Source: Periplaneta americana
Taxonomy: Eukaryota; Arthropoda; Insecta; Blattodea; Blattidae
Reading direction: 5' to 3'
Length of the DNA stretch: 64,000 nt
Assembly: GCF_040183065.1 (NCBI RefSeq)
Contig: NC_091120.1
Location: 180,962,896-181,026,895 of the forward strand
Shown here: positions 19,072-30,117 of the stretch, piece after piece
Layout of the letters: each line of letters begins with the position of its first letter
How positions within the stretch are numbered: position 1 is the first letter of the stretch
Translations under genes and position numbers: made by a program
The notes under the pieces: model-generated
Databases searched by the model: none
What the model saw: the letters and a program-made list of their open reading frames with translations, nothing else
What the model was told of the DNA's origin: nothing

Positions 19072-20440
19072 ATATGAGCAAGGCGACTGGTCCGAAGATT
19101 TCATGGAGACAGTGTTGCTTCCAATACTGAAAAAAATAATGCCAAGAAATGTAACGAGTTCAGGACTATCAGTCTGATATCACACTCGGCGAAGATTCTT
19201 CTGCGAATACTGAATCGACGTTTATATTCTAAGATGGAAGAACAGTTGGAAGAAGAGCAGTTTGGCTTCAGGATTGGAAAAGGTGCGGCAGATTCAATTG
19301 TACTACTACGCACAATCGGAGAAAGATGCTAGAGAAGAATAAAGAAGTGTATGTGGTATTTGTAGATCTATAAAAGGCGTTTGAAAGTGGATTGGAATAA
19401 ACTGATGGGGATCCTGAAGAAAATTGGCGTGGATTGGAAAGAGAGGAGGCTGTTCAGTACCGGCAACCTTTATATGAAACAACGAGTCAAAGTCAGGATA
19501 GGAGAAGAAATGTCAGAAGGAAGTGAAATAGGGAGAGGAGTACGACAAGGATGTCCTTTATCACCTACCCCGTTTAACATCTACTTGCAGGATTTAGTGC
19601 AGAACTGTTTCCAGAACATGGGAGGAGTGATAGTAGGACGAAGTAGAATAAAGTGTATAAGATTTGCTGACGATATGGCGTTGTTAACAGAAGAGATGAT
19701 ATTAAGGGATATGCTACTAGAGTTAAATGACAGCTGTGAGCAGTATGGAATGAAGATAAATGCCAACAAGACGAAGACCATGGTCATAGGAAGAAAAGTA
19801 AAGAAGGTAAACTTGAGAATTCTAAATGAGGCAGTAGAGCAAGTGGACAGCTTCAAATACTGGGTGTGTACTTTAAGCAGTAACATGAGCTGCTGCCAAG
19901 GATGAAAAGGAGAACAGCAATGGTAAAAGAAGCTGTTAATATAAAAAGGAGCATTTTCGAGGACCTCTAGAAAAATAATTAAGGAAGAGACTAGTGAAAT
20001 GCTTCGTGAGGAGTGTAGCACTGTATGGGGAGAAACATGGACATTACGACGAAGTGAAGAGAAACGACTAGAAGCATTTGAAATGTGGATATGGAGAAGG
20101 ATGGAACGTGTGAAATGGACAGACAGAATAAGAAACGAAGCTGTGTTGGAAAGAGTGGGTGAAGAAAGAATGATGCTGAAACTGATCAGAAAGAAGAAAA
20201 GGTATTGGCTGGGTCACTGTTGAGAAGAAACTGTCTTCTGAAGGATGCACTGGAAGGAATGGTGAACGGGAGAAGAGTTCGGGCCAAAAGAAGATATCAG
20301 ATGATAGACGACATTATGATATATGGATAATATGAGGAGACAAAGAGGAAGGCAGAAAATAGGAATGACTAGAGGATACTGAGTTTGCAGTGAAAGACCT
20401 GCCCTTGTGCAAAACCCTATGCCTGAATGAATGAATAATT
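19072..20440 (+). mobile_element. LINE family A, 5'-truncated
   Basis: Broken reverse transcriptase frames run in order: EFRTISLISHSAKILLRIL, EEEQFGFRIGKGAADS, a damaged motif-A region near 19370 (a stop where the DLxKAF segment is expected), GRGVRQGCPLSPTPFNIYL, IRFADDMALLTEEM (catalytic FADD) and YGMKINANKTKTMVIG. After frameshifts come ERVKWTDRIRNEAVLERVG and the 3' part. It ends with GAATGAATGAATAATTG. It is the longest copy of this family here and shows a nearly complete RT domain. Several frameshifts and stops make it inactive. Confidence 0.9.
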
Positions 20441-20660
20441 GAACTTTAAGTTTTCTCTCTAATCAGCAATTTTTTGAATTTCTTTTTTGAAATAAGAGCA
20501 TTAGCAAATTGTATGTTTGGAAATTTATCTATTATCATGTTATAAAGCCTTGGACCGAAGTTGCTACTGTGATTACAAGCTACAGTTGTGGTACATTTAG
20601 GTAGGCCTACTGTCAAGCATATGTTGTCTGATCTTATACTGTATTTATGTGAATATAACT
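20441..20660 (-). mobile_element. LINE C-terminal fragment
   Basis: The minus strand is open through RSDNICLTVGLPK, NHSSNFGPRLYNMIIDKFP and KKFKKLLIREKT with a TAA stop. The N-x(2)-FGPRLYN and terminal FKKxL blocks are typical of LINE protein ends. It abuts the family A LINE tail to tail. Confidence 0.68.
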
Positions 20661-20686
20661 ATATTCCATTACCCTACTGTTCTTCA

Positions 20687-20846
20687 ACCAGGAGATTAAC
20701 CGAGAAAGGAGTGTGCTTACTATTGCGTCATCTATTGGGGCGAAGTAGATAGATAATATTACCGTTATAACGTCAGTTTAAAAAACATGCGCTCCTGCAT
20801 ATGTTATTTCCAGTATGGAGGGATTAAAAGACCAGGAGATTAACCG
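20687..20846. mobile_element. 128-bp insert between 16-bp direct repeats
   Basis: ACCAGGAGATTAACCG occurs at 20687-20702 and again at 20831-20846. The 128 bases between end in GGATTAAAAG. A perfect 16-bp direct repeat around a short segment fits a target duplication of a retroposed fragment. The insert itself is not recognised; a local duplication is the alternative. Confidence 0.55.
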
Positions 20847-21140
20847 TGATCTAATTTTGTAACTAGGGTAGAATAAGTATCAGTGTTATCGTTTGTGCTG
20901 TGAGAGCCAATAGAGATATGTGTACCCACGTGTGTGACCTTATGACATCAACATTCATTCACAGTATTACCCCACTGCCTCTCATTCCCCTGAGACTTTC
21001 TCGTTGTTGTAGTACAGTAGTTCCTGCATAGAAGTTACACTCAATCAATGGAATTTCCTTATTTAGTTTTTAAAGGGCTAACAACCCATCACCGTAAAAA
21101 ACAGCTTGTTACGAAACCTAACAGTAAGCCTCGGAATGCG
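20847..21140. other. no feature seen
   Basis: No open frame or recognised repeat. Confidence 0.4.
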
Positions 21141-21937
21141 AAACGATTAGGGGAAACGCGGAAATTGTAGTTGAAGCAAGTAAAGCGACTGGGTTGGAAG
21201 TAAATCCCGAAAAGACTAAATACTTATATGATTATGTCTCGTGACCAGAATATAGTACGAAATGTAACTATAAAAATTGGAGATTTATCTTTCGAAGAGG
21301 TGGAAAAATTCAAATATCTTGAAGCAACAGTAACAAACATTAATGACACTCGGGAGGAAATTAAAAGCAGAATAAATATGGGAAATGGTTGTTATTATTC
21401 GGTTGAGAAGCTTTTGTCATCTAGTCTTCTGTCAAAAAAACTGAAAGTTAGAATTTATAAAACAGTTATATTACCGGTTGTTCTGTATGGTTGTGAAACT
21501 TGGACTCTCACTTTGAGAGAGGAACATAGGTTAAGGGTGTTTGAGAATAAGGTTCTTAGGAAAATATTTGGGGCTAAGAGGGATGAAGTTACAGGAGAAT
21601 GGAGAGAGTTACACAACACAGAGCTGCACGCATTGTATACTTCACCTGACATAATTAGGACCATAAAATCCAGACGTTTGAGATGGGCAGGACATGTAGC
21701 ACGTATGGGCGAAGCCAGAAATGCATACAGAGTGTTAGTTGGGAGGCCGGAGGGCAAAAGACCTTTGGGGAGGCCGAGACGTAGATGGGAAGATAATATT
21801 AAAATGGATTTGAGGGAAGTAGGATATAATGGTAGAGACTGGATTAATCTTGCTCAGGATAGGGACCAATGGCGGGCTTATGTGAGGGCGGCAATGAACC
21901 TCCTGGTTCCTTAAAAGCCAGTAAGTAAGTAAGTTTT
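21141..21937 (+). mobile_element. LINE family B, 5'-truncated
   Basis: The fragment starts within the RT thumb (TGLEVNPEKTKY), has a 2-base frame slip near 21226, then an open frame of 228 codons. This frame includes VEKFKYLEATVTNINDTREE, VVLYGCETWTLTLREEHRL, RRLRWAGHVARMGEA and GRPRRRWEDNIKMDLREVG, and ends RAAMNLLVP. The tail is AAAAGCCAGTAAGTAAG. A longer and better copy is at 32757-33634 and an antisense end at 1898-2052. I place it near RTE/BovB-like LINEs with low certainty. Confidence 0.9.
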
Positions 21938-21983
21938 TAACCATGAACTAATTTAATAATTTAATTTAAGTAATCATCATCAT

Positions 21984-22335
21984 GTCCCGCGCCGTGGCGT
22001 CGCTGTCTAAGGCATCCTGCCTAGGACTCGCGTTACGGAGTCGAGTTCGAGTCCTCATGGGGGAAGAAATTTTCTCATGAAATTTCGGCCAGTGTATGGG
22101 ACCGGTGCCCACCCAGCATCGTGATGCACTTGGGGAGCTACGATAGGTAGCGAAATCCGGTTGCGAATACCAGCTATAACGGCTGGGGGGATCATCGTGC
22201 TAACCACACGATACCTCCATTCTGGTTGGATGATCGTCCACCTCTGCTTCGGCATGTGGGCGTGAGGCCAGCAGCCGGCTGGTCGGTCTAGGCCCTTCTA
22301 GGCCCTTCACGGGCTGTAGCGCCACGGGTTATTAT
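21984..22335 (+). mobile_element. tRNA-derived SINE, about 350 bp
   Basis: The head has GTGGCGTCGCTGTCTAAGG and the B box GAGTTCGAGTCCTC. The body includes AATTTCGGCCAGTGTATGG, ATCGTGATGCACTTGGGG and CTCTGCTTCGGCATGTGGG, and the end is TGTAGCGCCACGGGTTATTATT. CTAGGCCCTT is duplicated near 22290. The GC-rich body and clear B box make this a solid call; the exact target duplication was not found. Confidence 0.85.
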
Positions 22336-23259
22336 TAATCATCATCATTTACCTACATTATTGCATTCCTCGGCCAGTTCCATAACAATTATTTTCTGCA
22401 ACTTTATTTGCAAGGTTTGGGTTTGTTGCTACCGAAAAAATTCTTAACGGAACCGAATGCCAGTGAGGTTCAGAAGAAGAGTCAAGATGAAGTACATCCA
22501 TTTTGTTTAGTAATAAAATCGAAACGTGCTTCTAGAGCTGTGCATGTCTATAAGTTTTACCTGTTCTAACAAAAAAGAACATGACTCCAAATGCTGCCTC
22601 ATCCATACCACACCGGTAATATTGACCAATGCAATTATAACGGTTAGTGGTGGAGAAATATACTTGACCGCTGGGTAATGTCTTTTGTGTTGAGAAACGC
22701 GAGCGTGAAGCATAAAGGCTTATCGGAAAGTGCGACTGTGGTTAGAGGACATGTTGAAGTCCGTGAGTTAGTTTTCTAAGCAAAAAGAACGCTTTCTTTA
22801 GCCTCCATTATAATCGCGTTTTTGTACGACAGACCACAATTGACTAAACGTAATAGTCGGCTTCTTTTTTATAAAAAAGAACAAGATTACTTACGTTGTA
22901 ATCGACAAACCTCCTTATCTTGTGCCACTGTTTGACGCAGTATGAGCTCAGAGCATCAGGGCTGGTAAGTGTAGATGAAAACAGCTGCATTACCTGGAAA
23001 GAAAAGAAAAAGCTTCGATACTTTACTTTGCTTCGTTAAACTAACAAATTACATTAGAGCAGCAGATTACATACAACTTCCAAACAACTATAATCTTCTG
23101 TTTTCTCTATCATTACTGTCATCAGAAGTTACAGGAAGCCATCACTATATTTAACGCGATATTTATAATTATTGTTATTTATTTAAACTTCACCACCAAC
23201 AGACGCAAGCTCACCAATTATAGGTGGCTTACATTGATACAATTTATATACAAAATCTA
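22336..23259. other. no gene recognised
   Basis: Only a 68-codon minus frame at 22507-22713, without known features. No repeat was identified. Confidence 0.4.
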
Positions 23260-24003
23260 TACTAATAATAAATCTGTAGCCGAAATTTTTTTGGTAATTT
23301 TCGATTTTTTCAAAAATAATTGGTCCTAACATATATAATTAACTACCCTGAAACCGAAAATCGCTTTTTTGAAATTTTTGTTTCTATGTCTGTCTGTCTG
23401 TATGTTTGTTACCTGTTCACGCGATAATGGATGAACGGATTTCGATGAAAATTGGAATATAAATTATGTTCGTTGTAACTTATATTTTAGGCTATATGGC
23501 ATTCAAAATACATTATTTCTAAGGGGGGTTATAAGGGGGCCTGAATTAAATCGAAATATCTCGCTTATTATTGATTTTTTTTTAATGTTACATAACAGAA
23601 GTTTCTTTAAAAATCATTTCCGATAAATTTATTCTTTGAAAAATTTTGATAGGACTGATATTTAATGAGATAAATGAGTTTTAAAATTAAAATAACTGCC
23701 ATCTAAGGCCGTATAATGAAATAAAAAACAAACGACTTCGTCTATAAGGGGCCTTGGACAGCAACAATCGAAAGCTATGAAAGATAGCCTACAGAGAACG
23801 TTTCTGTGTTTGTATGAAGTAATATCGAAAGCTAAATTAACCGATTTGTATAATTAATTATTATTTCAGCATTGGAAAGTGTAGTTTCTCTAGATGGACA
23901 TAATGCTATAATGTTATTACAGTAACTTCTGATATAATATAATGTAATATAATATAATATAATATAATATAATATAATATAATATAATATAATATAATAT
24001 ATG
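23260..24003 (+). repeat. AT-rich dispersed element ending in (ATAAT)n
   Basis: CTATACTAATAATAAATCTG begins a stretch with ATGGATGAACGGATTTCGA, a phrase often seen in arthropod Helitron-like and other non-coding repeats. It continues without open frames to a pentanucleotide ATAAT array at 23932-24003. Treating the array as the tail of one element is an inference. Confidence 0.45.
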
Positions 24004-24453
24004 TAATGTAATATTACATAATATAATTTAAGTTATTTGAAGGGTTCAGAATCATAGTGGGCCAAACGCCATTTACTGAATACGTAGAAAACAAGGGTTA
24101 AAATTAAGTTATTACCATAATTCAATGGAAGTGTCATTACAAATTAAAAACGAAAAAAAAAAAAACAAATAGATACTACCTAAATAAAAGACACAGATAT
24201 AGATATAAATGAAAAATACCAAATAAAAATTAATTACAATGAGTTAAGTATAGATATCATAGCCAAAAATGTAAAATGTAGCTATAATTGGCGAATTACA
24301 GAGTAAATATAACACTATGTTAATAAATTCAGTATGCAGTATTATATAGTAGGACTAATAGGCTTAATTTACTTATTTAAGAAATTCACCACTACAGAAC
24401 ACGTGTTCCAACCAGCATGATACCTGACTACAACTACAACCAACATGCAACTA
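24004..24453. other. AT-rich, no feature seen
   Basis: No long open frame and no recognised repeat. Confidence 0.4.
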
Positions 24454-24997
24454 TTGCGTGTTCAGTTCAAAGTGTGTCATGGCTCACTGTATGCCGTCAT
24501 GTGGCTAGCCGATGAGCCTAGAGAATTCAATCTTCCTACATTTCCGCAGAGGCGTATTACCTATGTGCCAGAGAAGTTGCCTGGCAAGTACGGCGTTCAT
24601 TCTGAAGAGTACGTACCGATACGTACGGTAACGCCGGTAGTGGTAGGAATGTGAACTGTTTGGAAACACGTACTAAGGTGAGTTTTTTTCTTACTGTCGG
24701 GATATGGGGAGAGGGTTAAGACGATTACTTACGTATTTGTTGGCATTAACTTGGACGGTCAACATGGACACGGAGCATTTGATTTGTGTTGTGGAATGTT
24801 GTGGTACGCAACCGATGATAACAAATACCCTGCGTACGACCTGCCCGCGCAAAACACAGTTCGAAAGAGGTTATGGTAGCACACAGACCGTACAGACCGC
24901 CATCTGTTGCTACAACGTTCAAGTTATACCGTACACGTTCTCAAGTTCAGGTTGAACGCCTTGAATAACAGACAACTCCTCTGGCATAAAAGCTGAA
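24454..24997. mobile_element. second copy of the 606-bp TA element, 3'-truncated
   Basis: From GTGTTCAGTTCAAAGTGTG to CATAAAAGCTGAA it follows the copy at 10490-11095 at high identity. TA precedes it at 24452-24453. The last ~100 bp and the right terminus are gone, replaced by a LINE fragment. Confidence 0.9.
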
Positions 24998-25150
24998 GCA
25001 GTTTTAGGATTTTATTCTGTACTCTCTCTAGAATGACCGAGTGCGAGTGATAGTGAGGGTTCCAAACTATAGATGCGTACTCTAATTTACTTCGTATTAA
25101 ATTATTATATATTTTTAAGACAGTTTCAACACAGCGAAACTTCCGACTAG
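24998..25150 (-). mobile_element. LINE fragment
   Basis: The minus strand reads VLKIYNNLIRSKLEYASIVW followed by LERVQNKIL, the LxRSxLEYxSIVW block found just after the RT domain in jockey-like LINEs. The flanks of this block show no clear LINE sequence. Confidence 0.75.
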
Positions 25151-25592
25151 ACTCTGACAACACAGCTGCCCTCGTGTTACTCATGTACAACAGAGAATTA
25201 GGCTCAAACTTGTGAAAACTTCTTGGTTGGTCAGATCTGTCACGAAACTTTTGGGGTGGAACGCACGGTTGTGAGCAAAGAAAAATCCAAGTAGTTCCAC
25301 AAATCCACATTTTTTTTTAATAAAGCAACTCTTCATTGATACGGGGATATGGAGTATTGGGATCCGCCCCAACAGTTGGTAACACTGGCTCTGGAGTTTA
25401 ATTTCCGGGAACAGATGCCACGGTTCCACTTGAATGGAGAGATAGATGCTTGTGCTCCTCTCTCTCTCGCAAATCTTCTTCACGCGCTCTGCGGATGTCA
25501 ACAGAATGAAGTGAGGCCCACCTCCACATGGCAAGCAACGCTGAAAGAGAGGGCTTGCTGGTTCGAACTCCTCTCGAATAAATGCTCATAAA
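25151..25592. other. no gene recognised
   Basis: Overlapping open frames on both strands (25181-25534 minus, 25349-25591 plus) look incidental. A short CT run is near 25460. Confidence 0.4.
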
Positions 25593-25939
25593 TAGGGACC
25601 GGATTTTTATGTAATTACATATTATATTCCTTTCAACCTAACCGTATATAAATAACAAATCTTTGCGAATCTTGTAATTACCATTAATATACAGAGTGTT
25701 TCAAAAATAGAGGGCATAATTTCAGATATGTATTCCCCATATGTAGACAATACAAAAAGTTCATTACAACATGTGTCCGGAAATGCTTGGTTTCCGAGTT
25801 ATGGCCTTCAAAACAGTGATATTCACCGGAACGTTTTTCTTCACGCAGGTAGGTGCCGTGACAGGAGATATTAACAAAGGACACTCTGACAGTTAATTCC
25901 GAGGCGAAGGGTACATTGAGTGTTGTGTTTGGCGTTGTA

Positions 25940-27005
25940 CAGGGACATCATTTTATTTTTACTAACATTTTTAATATTAATCTGGCTATACTTTTCTATT
26001 AACGATTGAAACAGGAAACACCGTTTGCTACCCCTTCCACGACTGGCGTAGATATAGGAGGGAAGAAAAGTAGTTCATCGATTTATGTAAACTAGGAAAT
26101 ATCACGATTTTGAGTTTGATAATTTTTATTAGGTTTTTGTTTAATCAAAATACAGTATTGTATTAACAGTGTTTTTACTCACGAATTGAGCTATCCATTC
26201 GAACGTATTAATTATGTATTGTATATTGTACTGTTGCAGCGCATTAGCGTACAATATAGAGAATGAAGTTAAATTGAAAATTATCATAATATGGATATTT
26301 AAACACATTTTTGAAAATGGTGGCCATTCATTTCGATACAGGCTTCAGTTCTTTTGTGCATATTATCACACTATAGACTATTGTACCTAATTCCAATTAC
26401 CAGTTTCGTCCTTCGTATGAGTAACTCATGTTGAAATAATTCTGTACCTACTCTATAAAAGAGTACCTTACGTATTGTAAATTCAATCTTCACTTCTGCC
26501 CGATCCGAAAAGATAAAATTACTCAGAAATGCTATCTACTGTCCGTTCAAGTGGTTTTGTCGCAGGGTCGTAGGAAGGGGGGGATCACGTGACAGTTAAT
26601 TACTTAACGAGGCCCTTTTATTTAAGTTATTTTAAACACTTGTGTAATATTACGCAGACGTCCAATTCCTAACAGAAATTAATGTTTTCAGAAAAGAGCT
26701 AAGATAGCCCAGCTACGAGACTTTACAGAGGAGCGAACAGAAGCAGGTGGGGGAAACCGGGATGCGACGTAGGCAAACGGACGACAGTACCTGTGCGAAA
26801 ATATGATTCAATATTGAAAGCGCTTTCGTCACTGGAAAACGCGAACATATTTCTGGAACGTACTGTACTCACTCAGTACTGCTTACGCGCCCTCAGCTCT
26901 GTGTCGTGAACGGTTGGAAGTTTACTAGTAGAAGGGGTGGGAGTGAAGTACATTCAAAAACTCAGGTACAATAAAAATTGAAGTAAAAATAAAGTGATGT
27001 CCCTG
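25940..27005 (-). mobile_element. mariner-like element 2, copy A
   Basis: Ends CAGGGACATCA(T/C)TTTATTTTT are inverted copies, with TA on each side (25938-25939, 27006-27007). It sits upstream of the transposase start of element 1. About 340 bp near 26100-26450, lost from copy B (39277-40636), contain a minus-strand RTEACIEMNGHHFQ tail. This resembles the C-terminus of mariner-like transposases (RxxxCIxxNGxHF). The rest of the gene is gone, so it is a deletion derivative. Confidence 0.85.
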
Positions 27006-27012
27006 TACTATG

Positions 27013-27560
27013 CGACATGTACTCAAATCAGGAGCTGGCAGAAGTGCACTTCATGTACGGTAAGGCAATGCTGCACTGGCTCTCGTCGTTTGTACCAGGA
27101 GAGGTACCCTGATCGATGGGTCTACACCTGTGGAGTAACGGTCAGCGCGTCTGGCTGCGAAATCAGGTTGCCCGGGTTCGAATCCCGGTCGGGACAAGTT
27201 ATGGTTGAGGATTTTTCCGGGGTTTTCCCTCAACCCAATACGAGCAAATGCTGGGTAACTTTCGGTGCTGGACCCCGGATTCATTTCACCGGCATTATCA
27301 CCTTCATTTCATTCAGTCGCTAAATAACCTAGATGTTGATACAGCGTCGTAAAATAACCCTGATCGATGGATAGGTAGAGGTGTGGCCCAAATGCTTGGC
27401 CTCCACGCTCACCTGATTTCAACCCTATCGATTTTTACTTGTGGGGCCATTTAAAAATCATTAGTGTATTCGTCTCCGGAACCTGACACGGAATTCCTTC
27501 GGAATCGAATTGTGGCAGGTTGTGAGGAAATATGCAATACTCCTGGAATTTGGGATCGTG
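27013..27560 (+). pseudogene. mariner-like transposase remnant
   Basis: The N-terminal bit reads YSNQELAEVHFMYGKA and, after a 2-base slip, LYQERYPDRW, as in the helix-turn-helix start of insect mariner-like proteins. After the SINE, frame-broken C-terminal blocks follow: PPRSPDFNPIDFYLWGHLK (the last catalytic aspartate region), then EFLRNRIVAGCEEICNTPGI. The whole middle with the first catalytic residues is missing, so the element was already non-autonomous before the SINE landed. Confidence 0.82.
27120..27356 (+). mobile_element. SINE family 1, full length
   Basis: A perfect 14-bp duplication ACCCTGATCGATGG (27106-27119 and 27357-27370) fixes the ends. The element starts GTCTACACCTGTGGAG and ends GCGTCGTAAAATAA. 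The B box is GGTTCGAATCCC. It is the best size reference for this family in the window (237 bp). Confidence 0.95.
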
Positions 27561-27796
27561 TGGGGACTGTATTCAAGCAGAAAATGGTCATTTTTAACTT
27601 TTGCTGTAAAGGCAACTACCTGCGGGAAGGAAAACGTTCCAGTGAATATCACTGTTTTGAAGGCCGTAACTCGAAAACCAAGCATTTCCGGACACATGTG
27701 CCAATGAACTTTTTGTATTGTCTACATATGGGGAATACATACCTAAAATTATGCCCTCTATTTTTGAAACACACAGTATTAAAATTTGATACTACA

Positions 27797-28862
27797 TACT
27801 GACGAGACTAGTGACGCAGTAAATAAAATAAACGAAGACTTAAATTCGATTTCACTGTGGGCACACAAATTTGGATTAAGGTTAAATCCAGAGAAATCGC
27901 AAGCAATCGTAATGGGACATAATCGTCTACGAAGTACTCTTGATGGTGGTACTATACCACATATAATATTGGATGGGATTATTGTTAAATACAGTGAAAC
28001 AGTTAAAAATCTTGGCATTTTTATGGATAGCGATCTAAATTGGAACACTCAAGTAACACACACTTGCAAACAAATATTTTCTCAACTTCACTCTTTGTTT
28101 CATATGAAAGAATTTCTACCACTTAGTCTAAAAAAGAATCTTATCCAGACGCTTGTAATGCCCCAATTTGATTATTGCGATTCCTTACTAACTATTGTAA
28201 GTTCACTCTTGGCTGAGAGACTACAACGTGTTCATAATGTGTGCATACGATTCATCTGCAATACTCGTAAATTTGACCATATAACACCTTCCCTCCAGTT
28301 ACTTTAATGGGTGCGTCTGAAGGAACGAAGAACAATACATTCACTGTCTCTTCTGTTTAGAATCATGCATACTTCTACTCCTTATCGCGCTTTCAATTTC
28401 TTACAACTCTTCGAAACCGGCATCAAGCACTTCTTTCTATCCCTCATCATAGAACGTCTTTATACTCATCCTCTACACTGTAGAAATACCTCGTCTCTGG
28501 AATCCGTTACCTAATGACGTCAGGGACTGCCGGACTTTATCACAATTCAAAATTAAATTGGAAAATTTTGTCTTGTTTAATGCTTTTTAGGCATTGATAG
28601 AAGTGTTGATTTGTGTTTTTTACTCTAGATTAAAATTGCAAGTTTCTTGTTTATGTTAGTTAATTAGGATACAATTAATTATACTTAATCACTCAATTAA
28701 AGTGTATATTTTTGAGTGACTTTACTTTGTTTATAGTGTTTTTTTTTCCTTTTTATTTCTGTTATTGTATTTGTATTTCGGAAGAGAAGGCCTGATGGCC
28801 TTAACTACACCAGAATAAATAAATGAATAAATAAATAAATAAATAAATCAATCAATCAATCA
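27797..28862 (+). mobile_element. LINE family C, 5'-truncated
   Basis: The frame starts just at the RT catalytic region (TDETSDAVNKINEDL, probably from a former YADD-type motif). It continues through FGLRLNPEKSQAIVMG, VKNLGIFMDSDLNW and MPQFDYCDSLL to LQLL, where TAA replaces the serine codon of the copy at 2053. A 9-bp deletion near 28380 follows. The 3' UTR has GAAGGCCTGATGGCC and ends in AATAAAT and CAAT repeats. It interrupts the hAT element. Confidence 0.88.
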
Positions 28863-29165
28863 ATTTTTACATATTTACCCCACATTACATATTATGGCTT
28901 GGTATTACATAAAACTATATATTTAGGGGTTTTATTCAATTTTACTTCTCTAAAAGGGGGAAAAAAACTTCTGCTAGGTAAGTTTACAATTTGAGATACA
29001 CAGATTTAAAAAGCCTTTTTACCTACCCAAGAAAGGATATATTTCGGGACGAAACATAACGTCCTTAGTTCCAGAAGTAATGGAGACACTCACCCCATAC
29101 CGCCCACTGTAAATATGAGTGAACAAAAGGCAACCTTTCTCTCACAACTACATTATATTGTAAAA

Positions 29166-29868
29166 ATCACTCAGAAGGAAGCGTTGCATTCATGCGGTGG
29201 AGTGGGATGAGGACGGCATGATTTGTCTCGAACTATAATTGTTCTGCACATGTCTTAACAAGCCGTTATCATGCAATTTGCAACCTTACCCACCCTCTTC
29301 CTAATCCTTCCAGGGAAAACCCGTGTCAAGTCTGACTTGAGCCGCAATAAAGTAGCCGACTTTTGAAAAGAAGCTGGAGTAAAGGAACAAACTGGAAAGA
29401 TGTTGAAAGATTAAAATATATTATAAAGCTTTTCAGTTTATTGCTTGACCTCTTTACTTTAATTTATTCTTATTAATTATTCTGTAGGACCAAAAAAATA
29501 ATAATCTTTACGTTAATTCTTTACTTTAAATTAAGTAGACCTATACGGAAATGGAATTTTTCCGAGCAATTAGAAAGTATGGTTCTCAGCTATAATAATC
29601 CTACTCCTGAATGAGACAGAAATGCCACTTTTCAAACAACAGTTTGTAAATGCCTATAGTTTAAAGTTTTAGTAGGTACTTTGTTTCTTACAGGGAGCAG
29701 CTAAAATGCATGTGTCCCATATCTCCACTTATTTTCTCCTAACCCAGTAAAGCGAAACAGTGCTTGCAGTTCTGTTGTGTCATTCATTTCACTCAGTTCT
29801 CTAGTTTTAGTACTTACAGTATAAAGTGCAAGTGAGTTTATCTACTGCGTTTAACTAACTACAAAAAT
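29166..29868. other. unassigned interior of the hAT nest
   Basis: This stretch is absent from the hAT copy at 44208-45008. No open frame is convincing. It may be original hAT interior or another old insertion. Confidence 0.4.
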
Positions 29869-29998
29869 AAAATCATGGATTGCGATGGACGAAGCTTTCA
29901 CTACAGATGGAAAAATAGCAATGTGTCAAGTGTGCGGTAAAAGAGTCGGGTGCTCTACGAAATCACAACTGGAGAGTCTTACCTATCCTATACCTGCC
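29869..29998 (+). pseudogene. BED-type zinc finger start of a transposase, fragment
   Basis: The frame reads DEAFTTDGKIAMCQVCGKRV followed by GCSTKSQLE. The FTTDGKxxxCxxC pattern is that of BED-like fingers in hAT-derived proteins such as the CGGBP1 group. The histidine half of the finger is lacking because the sequence passes into the hAT end. Its direction, reading towards the nearer end, is unexpected for a 5' exon and suggests rearrangement. Confidence 0.5.
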
Positions 29999-30117
29999 AG
30001 ATATTGATATTAAATATTTTCATGATTTTACATATTTTGGTACACAGTCAGCCTATTTTTCTTACATAAATATGTACATATTTCACACCTTGATATTACA
30101 TAAAAATCCGCTCCCTA

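Larger units (their letters stand above)
25692..27776 (+). mobile_element. mariner-like element 1 with long inverted termini
   Basis: Termini of about 170 bp match in inverse (AGTGTTTCAAAAATAGAGGG against TGTGTTTCAAAAATAGAGGG, then a long shared run to CGCAGGTAG). TA borders it at 25690-25691 and 27777-27778. The hAT copy at 44208-45008 shows the uninterrupted site. Inside are the transposase remnants at 27013-27560, mariner-like element 2 (25940-27005) and a SINE (27120-27356). Confidence 0.9.
25593..30117 (-). mobile_element. hAT element with nested insertions
   Basis: The left end is TAGGGACCGGATTTTTATG; the right end, reverse-complemented, is TAGGGAGCGGATTTTTATG. Flanks CTCATAAA and CTCATAGA (7 of 8) fit the 8-bp duplication of hAT elements. 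End and inner sequences align, in opposite orientation, with the copy at 44208-45008. Three older stretches of the element survive: 25593-25691, 27777-27796 with 28863-29165, and 29999-30117. They are separated by a mariner-like element (25692-27776), a LINE (27797-28862) and about 830 bp not shared with the other copy. No intact transposase is present. Confidence 0.87.

Noticed and set aside
23932-24003. Possible telomere-like pentanucleotide repeat
   Set aside because: The unit is ATAAT, not the insect TTAGG, and it tails a dispersed repeat.
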